A stretch of 5,703 bases of DNA, taken from contig JAJPYU010000297.1 in NCBI GenBank assembly GCA_021204765.1, positions 1 to 5,703 on the forward strand, read 5' to 3'. Shown here one piece after another: positions 1-4,779 of this stretch. Below the pieces are notes generated by a model. It ran no database searches, was not told the DNA's origin, and saw nothing but the letters and a program-made list of their open reading frames with translations. Position numbers and translations under genes: made by a program. Position 1 is the first letter of the stretch; the number at the start of each line of letters is the position of its first letter. Source of the stretch: Clostridiales bacterium (lineage in GTDB: Bacteria > Bacillota > Clostridia > Lachnospirales > Lachnospiraceae).

Positions 1-2290
1 TCTTCATTGAGACCACGGTGGTGGTCATGAGGGCCGAGAGACCCAGCAGATGAGCATCCTGCTCAATGACGGCGTCCACCACTTTCTGGACCGGGACATC
101 ACGGCCCAGGTCGATGACGCAGTAACCGTAATTCTCCAGGACCACCTTGACTATGTTCTTCCCGATGTCGTGGATGTCACCCTCCACGGTGGCCAGGACT
201 ATCTTACCCTTCGACACATTGTCGCCGCCCTTTTTTGCTATGCGCTCCTTTATCAGCTCGAAACCGGCACTGGCGGCATTGGCGGCATTGATGAGCTGGG
301 GCAGGAAGATCTGCTGCTTCTCGTATTTCTCACCCACTATATCAAGAGCCGGTATCAGGCGGTCGTTTATGACGTCCATCTCGGACATGGTCTCAAGGAG
401 CTCGGCTGTGAGATGCCGGGCTTCTTCCCTTAAGCCTTTAAGGATGGCATCCTCCAGGGTCATTTCTCTGGATGGGGAAGAATCCGTCCTCTTTGCTTTG
501 CTTGCGGCAGCCGTCTTCTTCTCATCAATCTCGTCGGCAAATCTCTCTATGTAAGCCGTGCACTGGGCGTCCTCACCGGAGAGGGCGCGGAAAGCATACG
601 CGGCATCCATCATTTCCTCCAGATTGGGGTTGAGTATGGGCAGATCCAGGCCGCAGTACATGGCCTGGGTCAGGAAGCTGACGTTGACATATTTCCTCAT
701 AGGCAGACCGAAAGAAATGTTGCTGACTCCCAGGACACAGTGGAGCCCCAATCTGTCATGGACCATCTGCACGGCTTTCAATGTCTCCCTGGCCTGATCC
801 TGCTCTGCGGAGATGGTGAGGGTCAGGCAGTCTATGTACACGTCGTCCTTCGGGATGCCGCTAGCCGTCGCAGCAGCAAGTATCCTCTGCGCCAGCTCGA
901 ATCTCTTCTCGGCGCTGTGGGGAATCCCCTCCTTATCCATGGTTAGACCCACCACGGCGGCACCGTATTTTTTCACTATGGGAAGAATGGTATGAAGCTT
1001 TTCCTCCTCGCCGTTTACCGAGTTCACTATGGCCCTGCCGCAGCAGGCGCGAAGCCCGGCTTCTATGGCCTCCGGATCTGGTGAGTCTATCTGCAGGGGA
1101 AGGGAGACCACGCTCTGGACGGCCTCCACCACTTCTCTCATCATCTTCGGCTCATCGATATCGGGAAGGCCCACATTTATATCCAGTATGTCAGCCCCGG
1201 CGTCGGCCTGTTCTATGGCTCTCTCCATGATGTAATTCATGTCATGCTCGCGGAGGGCCTGGGCGAAACGCTTTTTGCCGGTGGGATTGATGCGTTCGCC
1301 TATGACCCGGACGCCATTTATCTCCACCATCTTTCCGGCGGAGCAGATTCCGCGGCGAAGAGGCGCATTCTGATCCATTACAGGCGTGCTGCTTATGGTA
1401 TCTGAATTATTCTCAGCAGATGCCTTGTTTCCGGATGCTGTTTCATCATTATCATTTTCATGGGAATGAAGCATATCCGTCAGTGCTTTTATGAACTCAG
1501 GCGTAGTCCCGCAGCAGCCCCCGGCCATGGATATTCCCAGGTCCTGATAGGCCTCCATTTGAGTGGCGAACTCCTCAGCCGTCATGGCATACTCTCCCGT
1601 AGCCGGGTCAGGCAGGCCGGCATTGGGCTTTACGATAAGGGGCTTGTCAGTCCACTGCCTCATTTCTTTTATTAAAGGATAGATTTCATCCGGGCCAAGT
1701 GAGCAGTTTATACCCATGGCGTCCACTCGCAGGCCGTCCAGGGTTGCCGCCATGGATGAGACCAGAGTCCCTGTGAATGTGCGGCCGGTCTCTTCGAAGC
1801 TCATGGTGACCCAGATGGGAAGAGAGCTGTTCTCCTTTGCCGCCAGCACGGCGGCTCTCACCTCCGTGAGATCAGTCATGGTTTCGAAGATGACCAGGTC
1901 TGCCCCGGCCTTCTCACCGGCGACGACCATATCGCGGTAGGTCTCATAGGCCTCATCGAAGGAAAGCGTGCCAAGAGGCTCCATCAGCTCCCCGGTAGGT
2001 CCCACATCCAGAGCCACTTTCGCCTGCCCAGCCGCAGCCCGCTTCGCTGCCGCCACATTGGCCGCCACCAACTCATCCATCTTGTATCCGGAGTGGCGCA
2101 GCTTACGCCCATTGGCTCCGAAAGTATTCGCATATATGACATTGCTTCCCGCCTCTATGTAGCGGCGGTGTATGCCCTCCAGTATGTCGGGATGCTCACA
2201 ACCGAACACCTCCGGTCTGGCTCCCAGGCCAAGTCCGGCCTCCTGCAGCATAGTGCCCATGGCTCCGTCCAAAATGATCCATTTACTCAC
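1..2290 (-). CDS. metH: Cobalamin-dependent methionine synthase MetH (3' end cut by window edge)
   Basis: Transfers a methyl group from methyltetrahydrofolate via enzyme-bound cobalamin to homocysteine, giving methionine; cytoplasmic. 763 codons are visible without a stop. Residues 1-275 form the homocysteine/zinc barrel: ILDGAMGTMLQ at 7-16, NTFGAN at 55-60, and the expected zinc ligands Cys196 (GINCS) and Cys259-Cys260 (GGCCGT). A polar Asn/Asp/Ser-rich linker spans about 275-312. The pterin-binding barrel follows at about 320-580 (ERINPTG at 332-338, DINVG at 370-374, then an NISFGLP motif). A second charged linker (about 585-612) leads to the helical B12 cap and the Rossmann B12 domain, with the DxHxxG motif at 705-710; His707 is the expected lower cobalt ligand. 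SAL at 752-754 is the usual SxL motif. Family knowledge suggests about 40 residues are missing; whether a C-terminal reactivation domain follows cannot be seen. The GTG start is chosen for its RBS. No SAM or B12 riboswitch is visible upstream. Confidence 0.96.
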   Translation of the reverse strand, partial: MSKWIILDGAMGTMLQEAGLGLGARPEVFGCEHPDILEGIHRRYIEAGSNVIYANTFGANGRKLRHSGYKMDELVAANVAAAKRAAAGQAKVALDVGPTGELMEPLGTLSFDEAYETYRDMVVAGEKAGADLVIFETMTDLTEVRAAVLAAKENSSLPIWVTMSFEETGRTFTGTLVSSMAATLDGLRVDAMGINCSLGPDEIYPLIKEMRQWTDKPLIVKPNAGLPDPATGEYAMTAEEFATQMEAYQDLGISMAGGCCGTTPEFIKALTDMLHSHENDNDETASGNKASAENNSDTISSTPVMDQNAPLRRGICSAGKMVEINGVRVIGERINPTGKKRFAQALREHDMNYIMERAIEQADAGADILDINVGLPDIDEPKMMREVVEAVQSVVSLPLQIDSPDPEAIEAGLRACCGRAIVNSVNGEEEKLHTILPIVKKYGAAVVGLTMDKEGIPHSAEKRFELAQRILAAATASGIPKDDVYIDCLTLTISAEQDQARETLKAVQMVHDRLGLHCVLGVSNISFGLPMRKYVNVSFLTQAMYCGLDLPILNPNLEEMMDAAYAFRALSGEDAQCTAYIERFADEIDEKKTAAASKAKRTDSSPSREMTLEDAILKGLREEARHLTAELLETMSEMDVINDRLIPALDIVGEKYEKQQIFLPQLINAANAASAGFELIKERIAKKGGDNVSKGKIVLATVEGDIHDIGKNIVKVVLENYGYCVIDLGRDVPVQKVVDAVIEQDAHLLGLSALMTTTVVSMK

Positions 2291-2298
2291 TGATATTA

Positions 2299-2304
2299 CC
2301 TCTC
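2299..2304 (-). promoter_or_regulatory. Ribosome binding site of metH
   Basis: GAGAGG on the minus strand, 8 nt before the GTG codon at 2290-2288. It decides the start, because the only nearby ATG (2282-2280) is out of frame and the next in-frame Met codon lies inside the conserved DGAMGTM motif. The site sits in the 32-nt gap between the toxin stop codon and metH, which has no room for a separate leader. Confidence 0.75.
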
Positions 2305-2322
2305 GTTTAAGAAATCTATCAA

Positions 2323-2634
2323 TCAAAGCAGCTTTCTGTATTCCTGACGCGCATCGAAAACAGCATATAAAATTACAGTCTTATTTTCTTCGTCCACCTT
2401 ATAAAACAACAAATATTTTTCTGCTATCAGGATCCGGTATCCCTGCCGTCTGAGTGTTGCATATCTCGGCACCACACCGGAATAGGGGAAATCATAAAGC
2501 ACATTTACAGCATGCTCAATCCTTTCTAATACTCCAAGAGCAATTTCCCTGCTGCCTGAGTCTTCAGCAATATAAAAAATAATATCCCAAAGCTGCTCAT
2601 CAAACTTGTCAGTTCGGATTACCTGATACTTCAT
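2323..2634 (-). CDS. RelE/ParE-superfamily type II toxin (first module)
   Basis: 103-residue protein of the RelE/ParE fold, a usual length for the family. It fits the ParE_toxin pattern: an N-terminal YQVIRTDKFDEQLWDIIFYI strand-helix, a second helix at about 29-46 (REIALGVLERIEHAVNVL), FPYSG at 49-53, GYRILIAEKYLLFYKV at about 65-80, and a C-terminal strand ending in VFDARQEYRKLL. Family members are either ribosome-dependent mRNA interferases (RelE) or gyrase poisons (ParE); the sequence does not tell me which. Its ATG overlaps the antitoxin stop as ATGA, and the upstream RBS is weak (a GGAG about 12 nt away), so translation is probably coupled to the antitoxin. It stops 32 nt before metH with no visible terminator. 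The frame is intact, so the toxin is probably functional. Confidence 0.9.
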   Translation of the reverse strand: MKYQVIRTDKFDEQLWDIIFYIAEDSGSREIALGVLERIEHAVNVLYDFPYSGVVPRYATLRRQGYRILIAEKYLLFYKVDEENKTVILYAVFDARQEYRKLL

Positions 2635-2909
2635 ACCGTCTCACGCTCCGTTAAAGCCTGACGTATATTGTCAAAACTTTCCTTTACCGGCGCAGTGCGT
2701 CCGTTTGCCGCATCCTCTTCAGCTTCGGCAAGGGTCTTGAGGAGTTCCAGCTCAGACTGCATCTGATAGTAATCCTGCAGCCCCATAACTGCGGTATCGC
2801 CACGCCCGTTGACAGTGATGATCACCGGAGTCCTCTCCTCCCTGCATTGTCTCGATATCTCATTGTAGTGATTTCTCAGGTCTGATGATGGTCTTATTAT
2901 AGCTTCCAT
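2631..2909 (-). CDS. Phd/YefM-family antitoxin (first module)
   Basis: 92-residue antitoxin that should bind and neutralise the overlapping RelE/ParE toxin and, as usual for Phd/YefM proteins, repress its own promoter. The N-terminal DNA-binding half shows the family pattern: IIRPSSDLRNHYNEISRQ at 4-21, then PVIITVNGRGDTAVMGLQDYYQM at about 28-50. The C-terminal half is acidic and helical (LELLKTLAEAEEDAANG), the part that normally wraps the toxin. The start at 2909 is preferred over an in-frame ATG at 2966 because it follows a G-rich RBS by 8 nt, because Phd proteins normally begin a few residues before this conserved stretch, and because the longer start would lie in the promoter. The gene overlaps the toxin by 4 nt. 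Confidence 0.9.
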   Translation of the reverse strand: MEAIIRPSSDLRNHYNEISRQCREERTPVIITVNGRGDTAVMGLQDYYQMQSELELLKTLAEAEEDAANGRTAPVKESFDNIRQALTERETV

Positions 2910-2917
2910 TTGAAATT

Positions 2918-2924
2918 CCCCCCC
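2918..2924 (-). promoter_or_regulatory. Homopolymeric G7 ribosome binding site of the first antitoxin
   Basis: On the minus strand the leader reads AAGGGGGGGAATTTCA before the ATG at 2909. The seven-G run, 8 nt from the start, is the only Shine-Dalgarno candidate. A homopolymer here is unusual and could vary in length by replication slippage, changing the strength of the RBS rather than the reading frame. Confidence 0.6.
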
Positions 2925-2937
2925 TTCATATATGCAA

Positions 2938-2963
2938 ATTATATCATAATAGAGATATATAAT
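2938..2963. repeat. Inverted repeat over the first antitoxin promoter, candidate operator
   Basis: ATTATAT (2938-2944) and ATATAAT (2957-2963) form a 7-bp inverted repeat with a 12-nt spacer, covering the -10 hexamer and reaching into the -35. Phd/YefM antitoxins typically bind such palindromes to repress their own operon. The arms contain only A and T, so chance is a real alternative. Confidence 0.4.
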
Positions 2964-2966
2964 CAA
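2938..2966 (-). promoter_or_regulatory. Sigma-70-type promoter of the first antitoxin-toxin operon
   Basis: Minus-strand TTGATT at 2966-2961 and a perfect TATAAT at 2943-2938, separated by 17 nt. Transcription would start near 2931 and give a leader of about 20 nt before the antitoxin ATG. With no terminator seen after the toxin, this promoter may also supply metH. Confidence 0.75.
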
Positions 2967-3000
2967 CGCAATTTATATTTAATTGTTAAGTAAATAAAAA

Positions 3001-3029
3001 TTGACAAATTCCCCTATTTTGTTTAAAAT
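3001..3029 (+). promoter_or_regulatory. Sigma-70-type promoter of the hipB-hipA remnant operon
   Basis: A consensus TTGACA at 3001-3006, a 17-nt spacer, and TAAAAT at 3024-3029 (5 of 6 matches). Transcription should start near 3036, about 40 nt before hipB. Two TAACAA copies (3029-3034 and 3038-3043) lie 9 bp apart over the likely start, and an inverted TTGTTA lies at 2983-2988; these could be regulator half-sites but are short. The hipB gene has a GGAG at 3067-3070, 7 nt before its ATG. Confidence 0.8.
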
Positions 3030-3077
3030 AACAAATGTAACAATACAGTACCCTTATTAAATAATTGGAGATTAGAT

Positions 3078-3389
3078 ATGGCAAAGAAATCTGTGGTGAT
3101 AATGCCGGAGACACAGAAAATATTAGAGACAGTTGGCGGGCAGATCAAGCTGGCCAGGCTGAGACGCAGCCTGACAGCAGAGCTGGTTGCGGAGCGTGCC
3201 GGCATAAGCAGAGCGACACTCTGGGCTGTGGAGAAAGGTTCCCCGTCGGTTGCCTTTGGGATATACGCAGCAGTTTTACATGCGCTGAACAATATGGACT
3301 CAGATCTTCTTGCCATTGCCAGGGACGATGAACTGGGGCGGACACTTCAGGATCTGAATCTCACAGTGCCAAAGCGTGTCAGGAATTAA
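3078..3389 (+). CDS. hipB: HipB-like XRE-family HTH regulator/antitoxin
   Basis: 103-residue DNA-binding protein of the Cro/C1 (XRE) type, of the kind found directly upstream of hipA. The HTH spans about residues 20-70: GGQIKLARLRRSLTAE forms the first helix, ELVAERAG (35-42) the second, and SRATLWAVEKG (44-54) the recognition helix, followed by the family's SPSVAFGIYAAVLHAL segment. The tail (DDELGRTLQDLNLTVPKRVRN) is polar, as expected for a partner-contacting end. Family knowledge: HipB dimers repress their own operon and hold the HipA kinase inactive. The frame, RBS and promoter are intact even though the downstream hipA is broken, so the protein is probably still made. The next gene begins 10 nt after its stop. 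Confidence 0.88.
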   Translation: MAKKSVVIMPETQKILETVGGQIKLARLRRSLTAELVAERAGISRATLWAVEKGSPSVAFGIYAAVLHALNNMDSDLLAIARDDELGRTLQDLNLTVPKRVRN

Positions 3390-3399
3390 GGAGGGAGCC

Positions 3400-3762
3400 A
3401 TGGCAGATACATTTCAGGAAATATACGTTTACATGGATCATACAGACAAAGCGTCCTCTTTTCTTGGCACACTGTTTGTCTCGAATGTGCGGGGCAAAAG
3501 CACCTGTGCATTCTCTTATGACGATAAGTGGCTTTATGAGAATAAAGCAGGCATTTCACTTGACCCGGATCTGTCTTTTTATCGCAGCAGACAATATGTT
3601 CCGGCTGGGAAGGCTATATTTGGTATGTTCGGTGATTCCTGCCCGGACCGATGGGGACGAATGCTTATGGATCGACGGGAGGTCATTAAGGCCAGAAAGG
3701 AAGCCCGGCGGCCGCGGAAACTGACAGAGTTTGATTATCTTTTGGGGGTATACGATGAATGA
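3400..3762 (+). pseudogene. hipA: HipA N-terminal fragment (HipS-sized, kinase core missing)
   Basis: 120 codons matching the N-terminal subdomain of HipA-family Ser/Thr kinase toxins: IYVYMD near 8-13, FLGTLFVS at 21-28, AFSYDDKWL at 37-45, AIFGMFGDSCPDRWGRMLM at 72-90, and LTEFDYLLGVYDE at 108-120. In full-length relatives (about 400 residues) the chain runs on after YDE; here a TGA follows at once. A GGAGGGAG site precedes the ATG at 3400, which beats an in-frame ATG at 3376 lying inside hipB. The kinase core is lost, so toxin activity is not expected. Two readings remain: a decaying pseudogene, supported by the frameshifted downstream remnant, or a retained HipS-like protein, since in HipBST systems this domain is a separate gene acting as an antitoxin. 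I favour decay that leaves a translatable fragment. Confidence 0.85.
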
Positions 3763-3868
3763 AGACGGCAAGACGGAGAAATGGCTGAATCAGCTCCTTG
3801 CTCCCGGCTCATCCCTGGGCGGAGCGCGTCCGAAAGCCTGTGTTAAGGATAGAATATATGAAATATGA
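3755..3868 (+). pseudogene. hipA: Frameshifted HipA kinase-loop remnant
   Basis: A 37-codon stretch one frame away from the preceding fragment carries KWLNQLLAPGSSLGGARPKA, the segment that opens the kinase core in HipA proteins and holds the regulatory serine/ATP-loop motif. In intact relatives it follows the YDE segment after roughly 40-50 residues, from memory, so a deletion with a net frame change appears to have removed that part. Similarity ends after VKD and a TGA follows at 3866-3868, so the catalytic C-terminal part has been lost as well. Its ATG overlaps the previous stop (ATGAATGA), with a GGGGG run 5-6 nt upstream, so it might be translated by coupling; I see no function for such a peptide. 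Confidence 0.85.
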
Positions 3869-3881
3869 AACCGGCTTTCAT
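3865..3881 (+). terminator. Weak hairpin after the hipA remnant
   Basis: ATGAAA and TTTCAT pair perfectly around a CCGGC loop, overlapping the last codons of the hipA remnant. The following TTCTT is only a partial T-tract, so this is at best a weak terminator. Confidence 0.25.
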
Positions 3882-3888
3882 TTCTTAA

Positions 3889-3940
3889 AAACTCCTTAAG
3901 ACTGAAATCAGTGCCCACTCTATAGTACTTAGATCTTAAG
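3889..3940 (-). terminator. Weak candidate terminator for the second toxin operon
   Basis: On the minus strand CTTAAGA (3940-3934) can pair with TCTTAAG (3901-3895) across a 32-nt loop, which itself holds a small ACTGA/TCAGT hairpin (3901-3912). GAG and a run of five T residues follow. The long loop and AT-rich stem make this tentative. Confidence 0.25.
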
Positions 3941-3971
3941 AACCACCGTCGAAATTTCTTAAGAGTTTTTT
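3934..3971 (+). terminator. Candidate intrinsic terminator for the hip operon
   Basis: TCTTAAGAA (3934-3942) and TTCTTAAGA (3956-3964) form a perfect 9-bp stem with a 13-nt loop, followed by G and six T residues (3966-3971). The AT-rich stem makes it weaker than a typical terminator, but position and T-tract suit the end of the plus-strand hip transcript. Confidence 0.5.
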
Positions 3972-3997
3972 AAGATTACAAAGAAACAACGCAAAAA

Positions 3998-4330
3998 CTA
4001 TATATCCATCTCCCGCAGGATCTCGTCTAAATTTCTGCGGACATATAAAATACGCGGTACATAAATCATGCCTGCGTCATGGTCGGGTTGATAGTACATA
4101 ATGTAGTTCCCGATATTCTTTTTTCTTATATTCCCCATCGAAAGGTATTCGTTCACTACCAGTGAACCTCCCTCAGGGACTGAGCGCACCTCATCGATTG
4201 CTTTTTGCAATTTCCCGACAAAAGCAGTTGCTGCCTGAGGGTTTGATAATTCTATGGAAATATAGGAAACAATTTCATCCAAATCAGCTTCTGCCTTCTG
4301 AGACAACTGATAGTCATATTTAAACCCCAT
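3998..4330 (-). CDS. RelE/ParE-superfamily type II toxin (second module)
   Basis: 110-residue toxin of the RelE/ParE fold, clearly different from the first one at 2323-2634. Visible family features are YDYQLSQKAEADLDEIVSYI at 5-24 (the strand plus long helix typical of ParE/RelE), a second helix NPQAATAFVGKLQKAIDEV at about 30-48, a middle strand region (IRKKNIGNYIMYYQPD at about 68-83), and a C-terminal strand IYVPRILYVRRNLDEIL with two consecutive arginines near the end. Whether it cuts ribosome-bound mRNA or poisons gyrase cannot be decided here. An AGGAG sits 5 nt before its ATG, inside the antitoxin gene, and the two genes overlap by 11 nt. The frame is intact, and the gene converges with the hip remnant across a 129-nt gap. 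Confidence 0.88.
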   Translation of the reverse strand: MGFKYDYQLSQKAEADLDEIVSYISIELSNPQAATAFVGKLQKAIDEVRSVPEGGSLVVNEYLSMGNIRKKNIGNYIMYYQPDHDAGMIYVPRILYVRRNLDEILREMDI

Positions 4331-4577
4331 ATTTACTCCTAATATTATTTATTGCAGTGTCACCGTCAATGGTACGCCCGGCCCTGACATCCTCTATGCC
4401 CTCCATAACTGCCTTTGCCTCATACATTTTCTGCATGGTACGCTCATAATATGATATGTCCATGATCACCAGACGGCCATATCCATTTTTAGTCACATAG
4501 ACAGGACCATTTTCCTCGGCACAAAGGCGTTCAACGTCACCGGTATTTTTTAAATCTCTGATTGGTATTATCTGCAT
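4320..4577 (-). CDS. Phd/YefM-family antitoxin (second module)
   Basis: 85-residue partner of the overlapping toxin. The N-terminal Phd/YefM fold is visible: IIPIRDLKNTGDVERLCAEENGPVYVTKNGYGRLVIMDISYYE over about residues 3-45, with the usual 'PVYVTKNGYGRLVIM' strand pair. A helical C-terminal tail follows (MQKMYEAKAVMEGIEDVRAGRTIDG), the part expected to bind the toxin. AGGAGGAA (4590-4583) lies 5 nt before the ATG, a very strong ribosome site suited to making antitoxin in excess. The operon has its own near-consensus promoter with an inverted repeat across it, consistent with the autorepression known for the family. Confidence 0.9.
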   Translation of the reverse strand: MQIIPIRDLKNTGDVERLCAEENGPVYVTKNGYGRLVIMDISYYERTMQKMYEAKAVMEGIEDVRAGRTIDGDTAINNIRSKYGV

Positions 4578-4595
4578 AATATTTCCTCCTTGATA

Positions 4596-4625
4596 GTGGC
4601 TATATTATGTCCTGAATTTGGCCAC
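4596..4625. repeat. GTGGC/GCCAC inverted repeat flanking the second antitoxin -10, candidate operator
   Basis: GTGGC (4596-4600) and GCCAC (4621-4625) are perfect 5-bp inverted arms with a 20-nt spacer, one on the expected transcription start and the other in the -35/-10 spacer. They stand out as G/C-containing arms in AT-rich DNA, and their centres are about 25 bp apart. They could be half-sites for the Phd/YefM antitoxin; the arms are short, so this is tentative. Confidence 0.4.
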
Positions 4626-4632
4626 ATGTCAA
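4604..4632 (-). promoter_or_regulatory. Near-consensus sigma-70 promoter of the second antitoxin-toxin operon
   Basis: Minus-strand TTGACA at 4632-4627 (perfect) and CATAAT at 4609-4604 (5 of 6), with a 17-nt spacer. Transcription should start near 4597, leaving a short leader that contains the AGGAGGAA site. Confidence 0.78.
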
Positions 4633-4678
4633 GAGCCAATGCTGCTCATATCCCAGCGCATCGATAATATTCTACTCC

Positions 4679-4707
4679 TTGCATGACCTGTTTTTTTGAG
4701 GTAATAT
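4679..4707 (+). promoter_or_regulatory. Weak candidate promoter for the rRNA methyltransferase gene
   Basis: TTGCAT (4679-4684), a 17-nt spacer with a T7 run, and TAATAT (4702-4707). Matches are only 3 of 6 and 4 of 6. It is the best plus-strand pair I found in the 202-nt gap 4578-4779, which otherwise shows no gene or clear RNA element. Confidence 0.3.
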
Positions 4708-4779
4708 ACAAAAGTGCAAATGCAGGTGGGGCTGCCGTGTGAACAGTAAGCAGAAAATACTTTTATCAGGAGCACCGTT

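Larger units (their letters stand above)
3883..3975. repeat. Cluster of five TCTTAAGA-like boxes in a near-symmetric array
   Basis: TCTTAAAA (3883), CCTTAAGA (3894), TCTTAAGA (3934), TCTTAAGA (3957) and TTTTAAGA (3968) lie in the convergent gap between the hipA remnant and the second toxin. The outer boxes form pairs 11 bp apart. Read outward (left pair on the minus strand, right pair on the plus strand), each pair fits CTTAAG-N5-TTTAAG. The two 17-bp pairs (3884-3900 and 3958-3974) are imperfect inverted repeats of each other. The pattern resembles direct-repeat sites of OmpR/PhoB-class response regulators such as streptococcal CiaR (NTTAAG-N5-WTTAAG). The same boxes can fold as terminator stems, so either role, or both, is possible. 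Confidence 0.6.

Noticed and set aside
50..554. Two long plus-strand open frames (127 and 135 codons) opposite metH
   Set aside because: They are antisense to a coding frame with clear B12-domain motifs, and their products show no recognisable family pattern.
2291..2322. A promoter in the toxin-metH gap (TTGATA with TAATAT)
   Set aside because: The -10 would lie 2 nt before the start codon and the spacer would contain the RBS, so it cannot drive the observed gene.
2910..2966. A longer start for the first antitoxin at 2966
   Set aside because: The extra 19 residues come from promoter DNA, and the ATG at 2909 has a G-rich RBS and matches the usual Phd start.
2291..3077. A SAM, cobalamin or T-box leader for metH
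   Set aside because: The only non-coding stretches are a 32-nt gap and an AT-rich 168-nt promoter region, with no conserved riboswitch core in either.
3376..3399. An upstream ATG for the hipA fragment inside hipB
   Set aside because: The ATG at 3400 follows a strong GGAGGGAG site and starts at the usual family position; the earlier one lacks an RBS.
4633..4680. A possible peptide relic on the minus strand (NIIDALGYEQHWLL in one frame)
   Set aside because: It is about 20 codons, bounded by stops, overlaps the antitoxin promoter, and matches no family I recognise.
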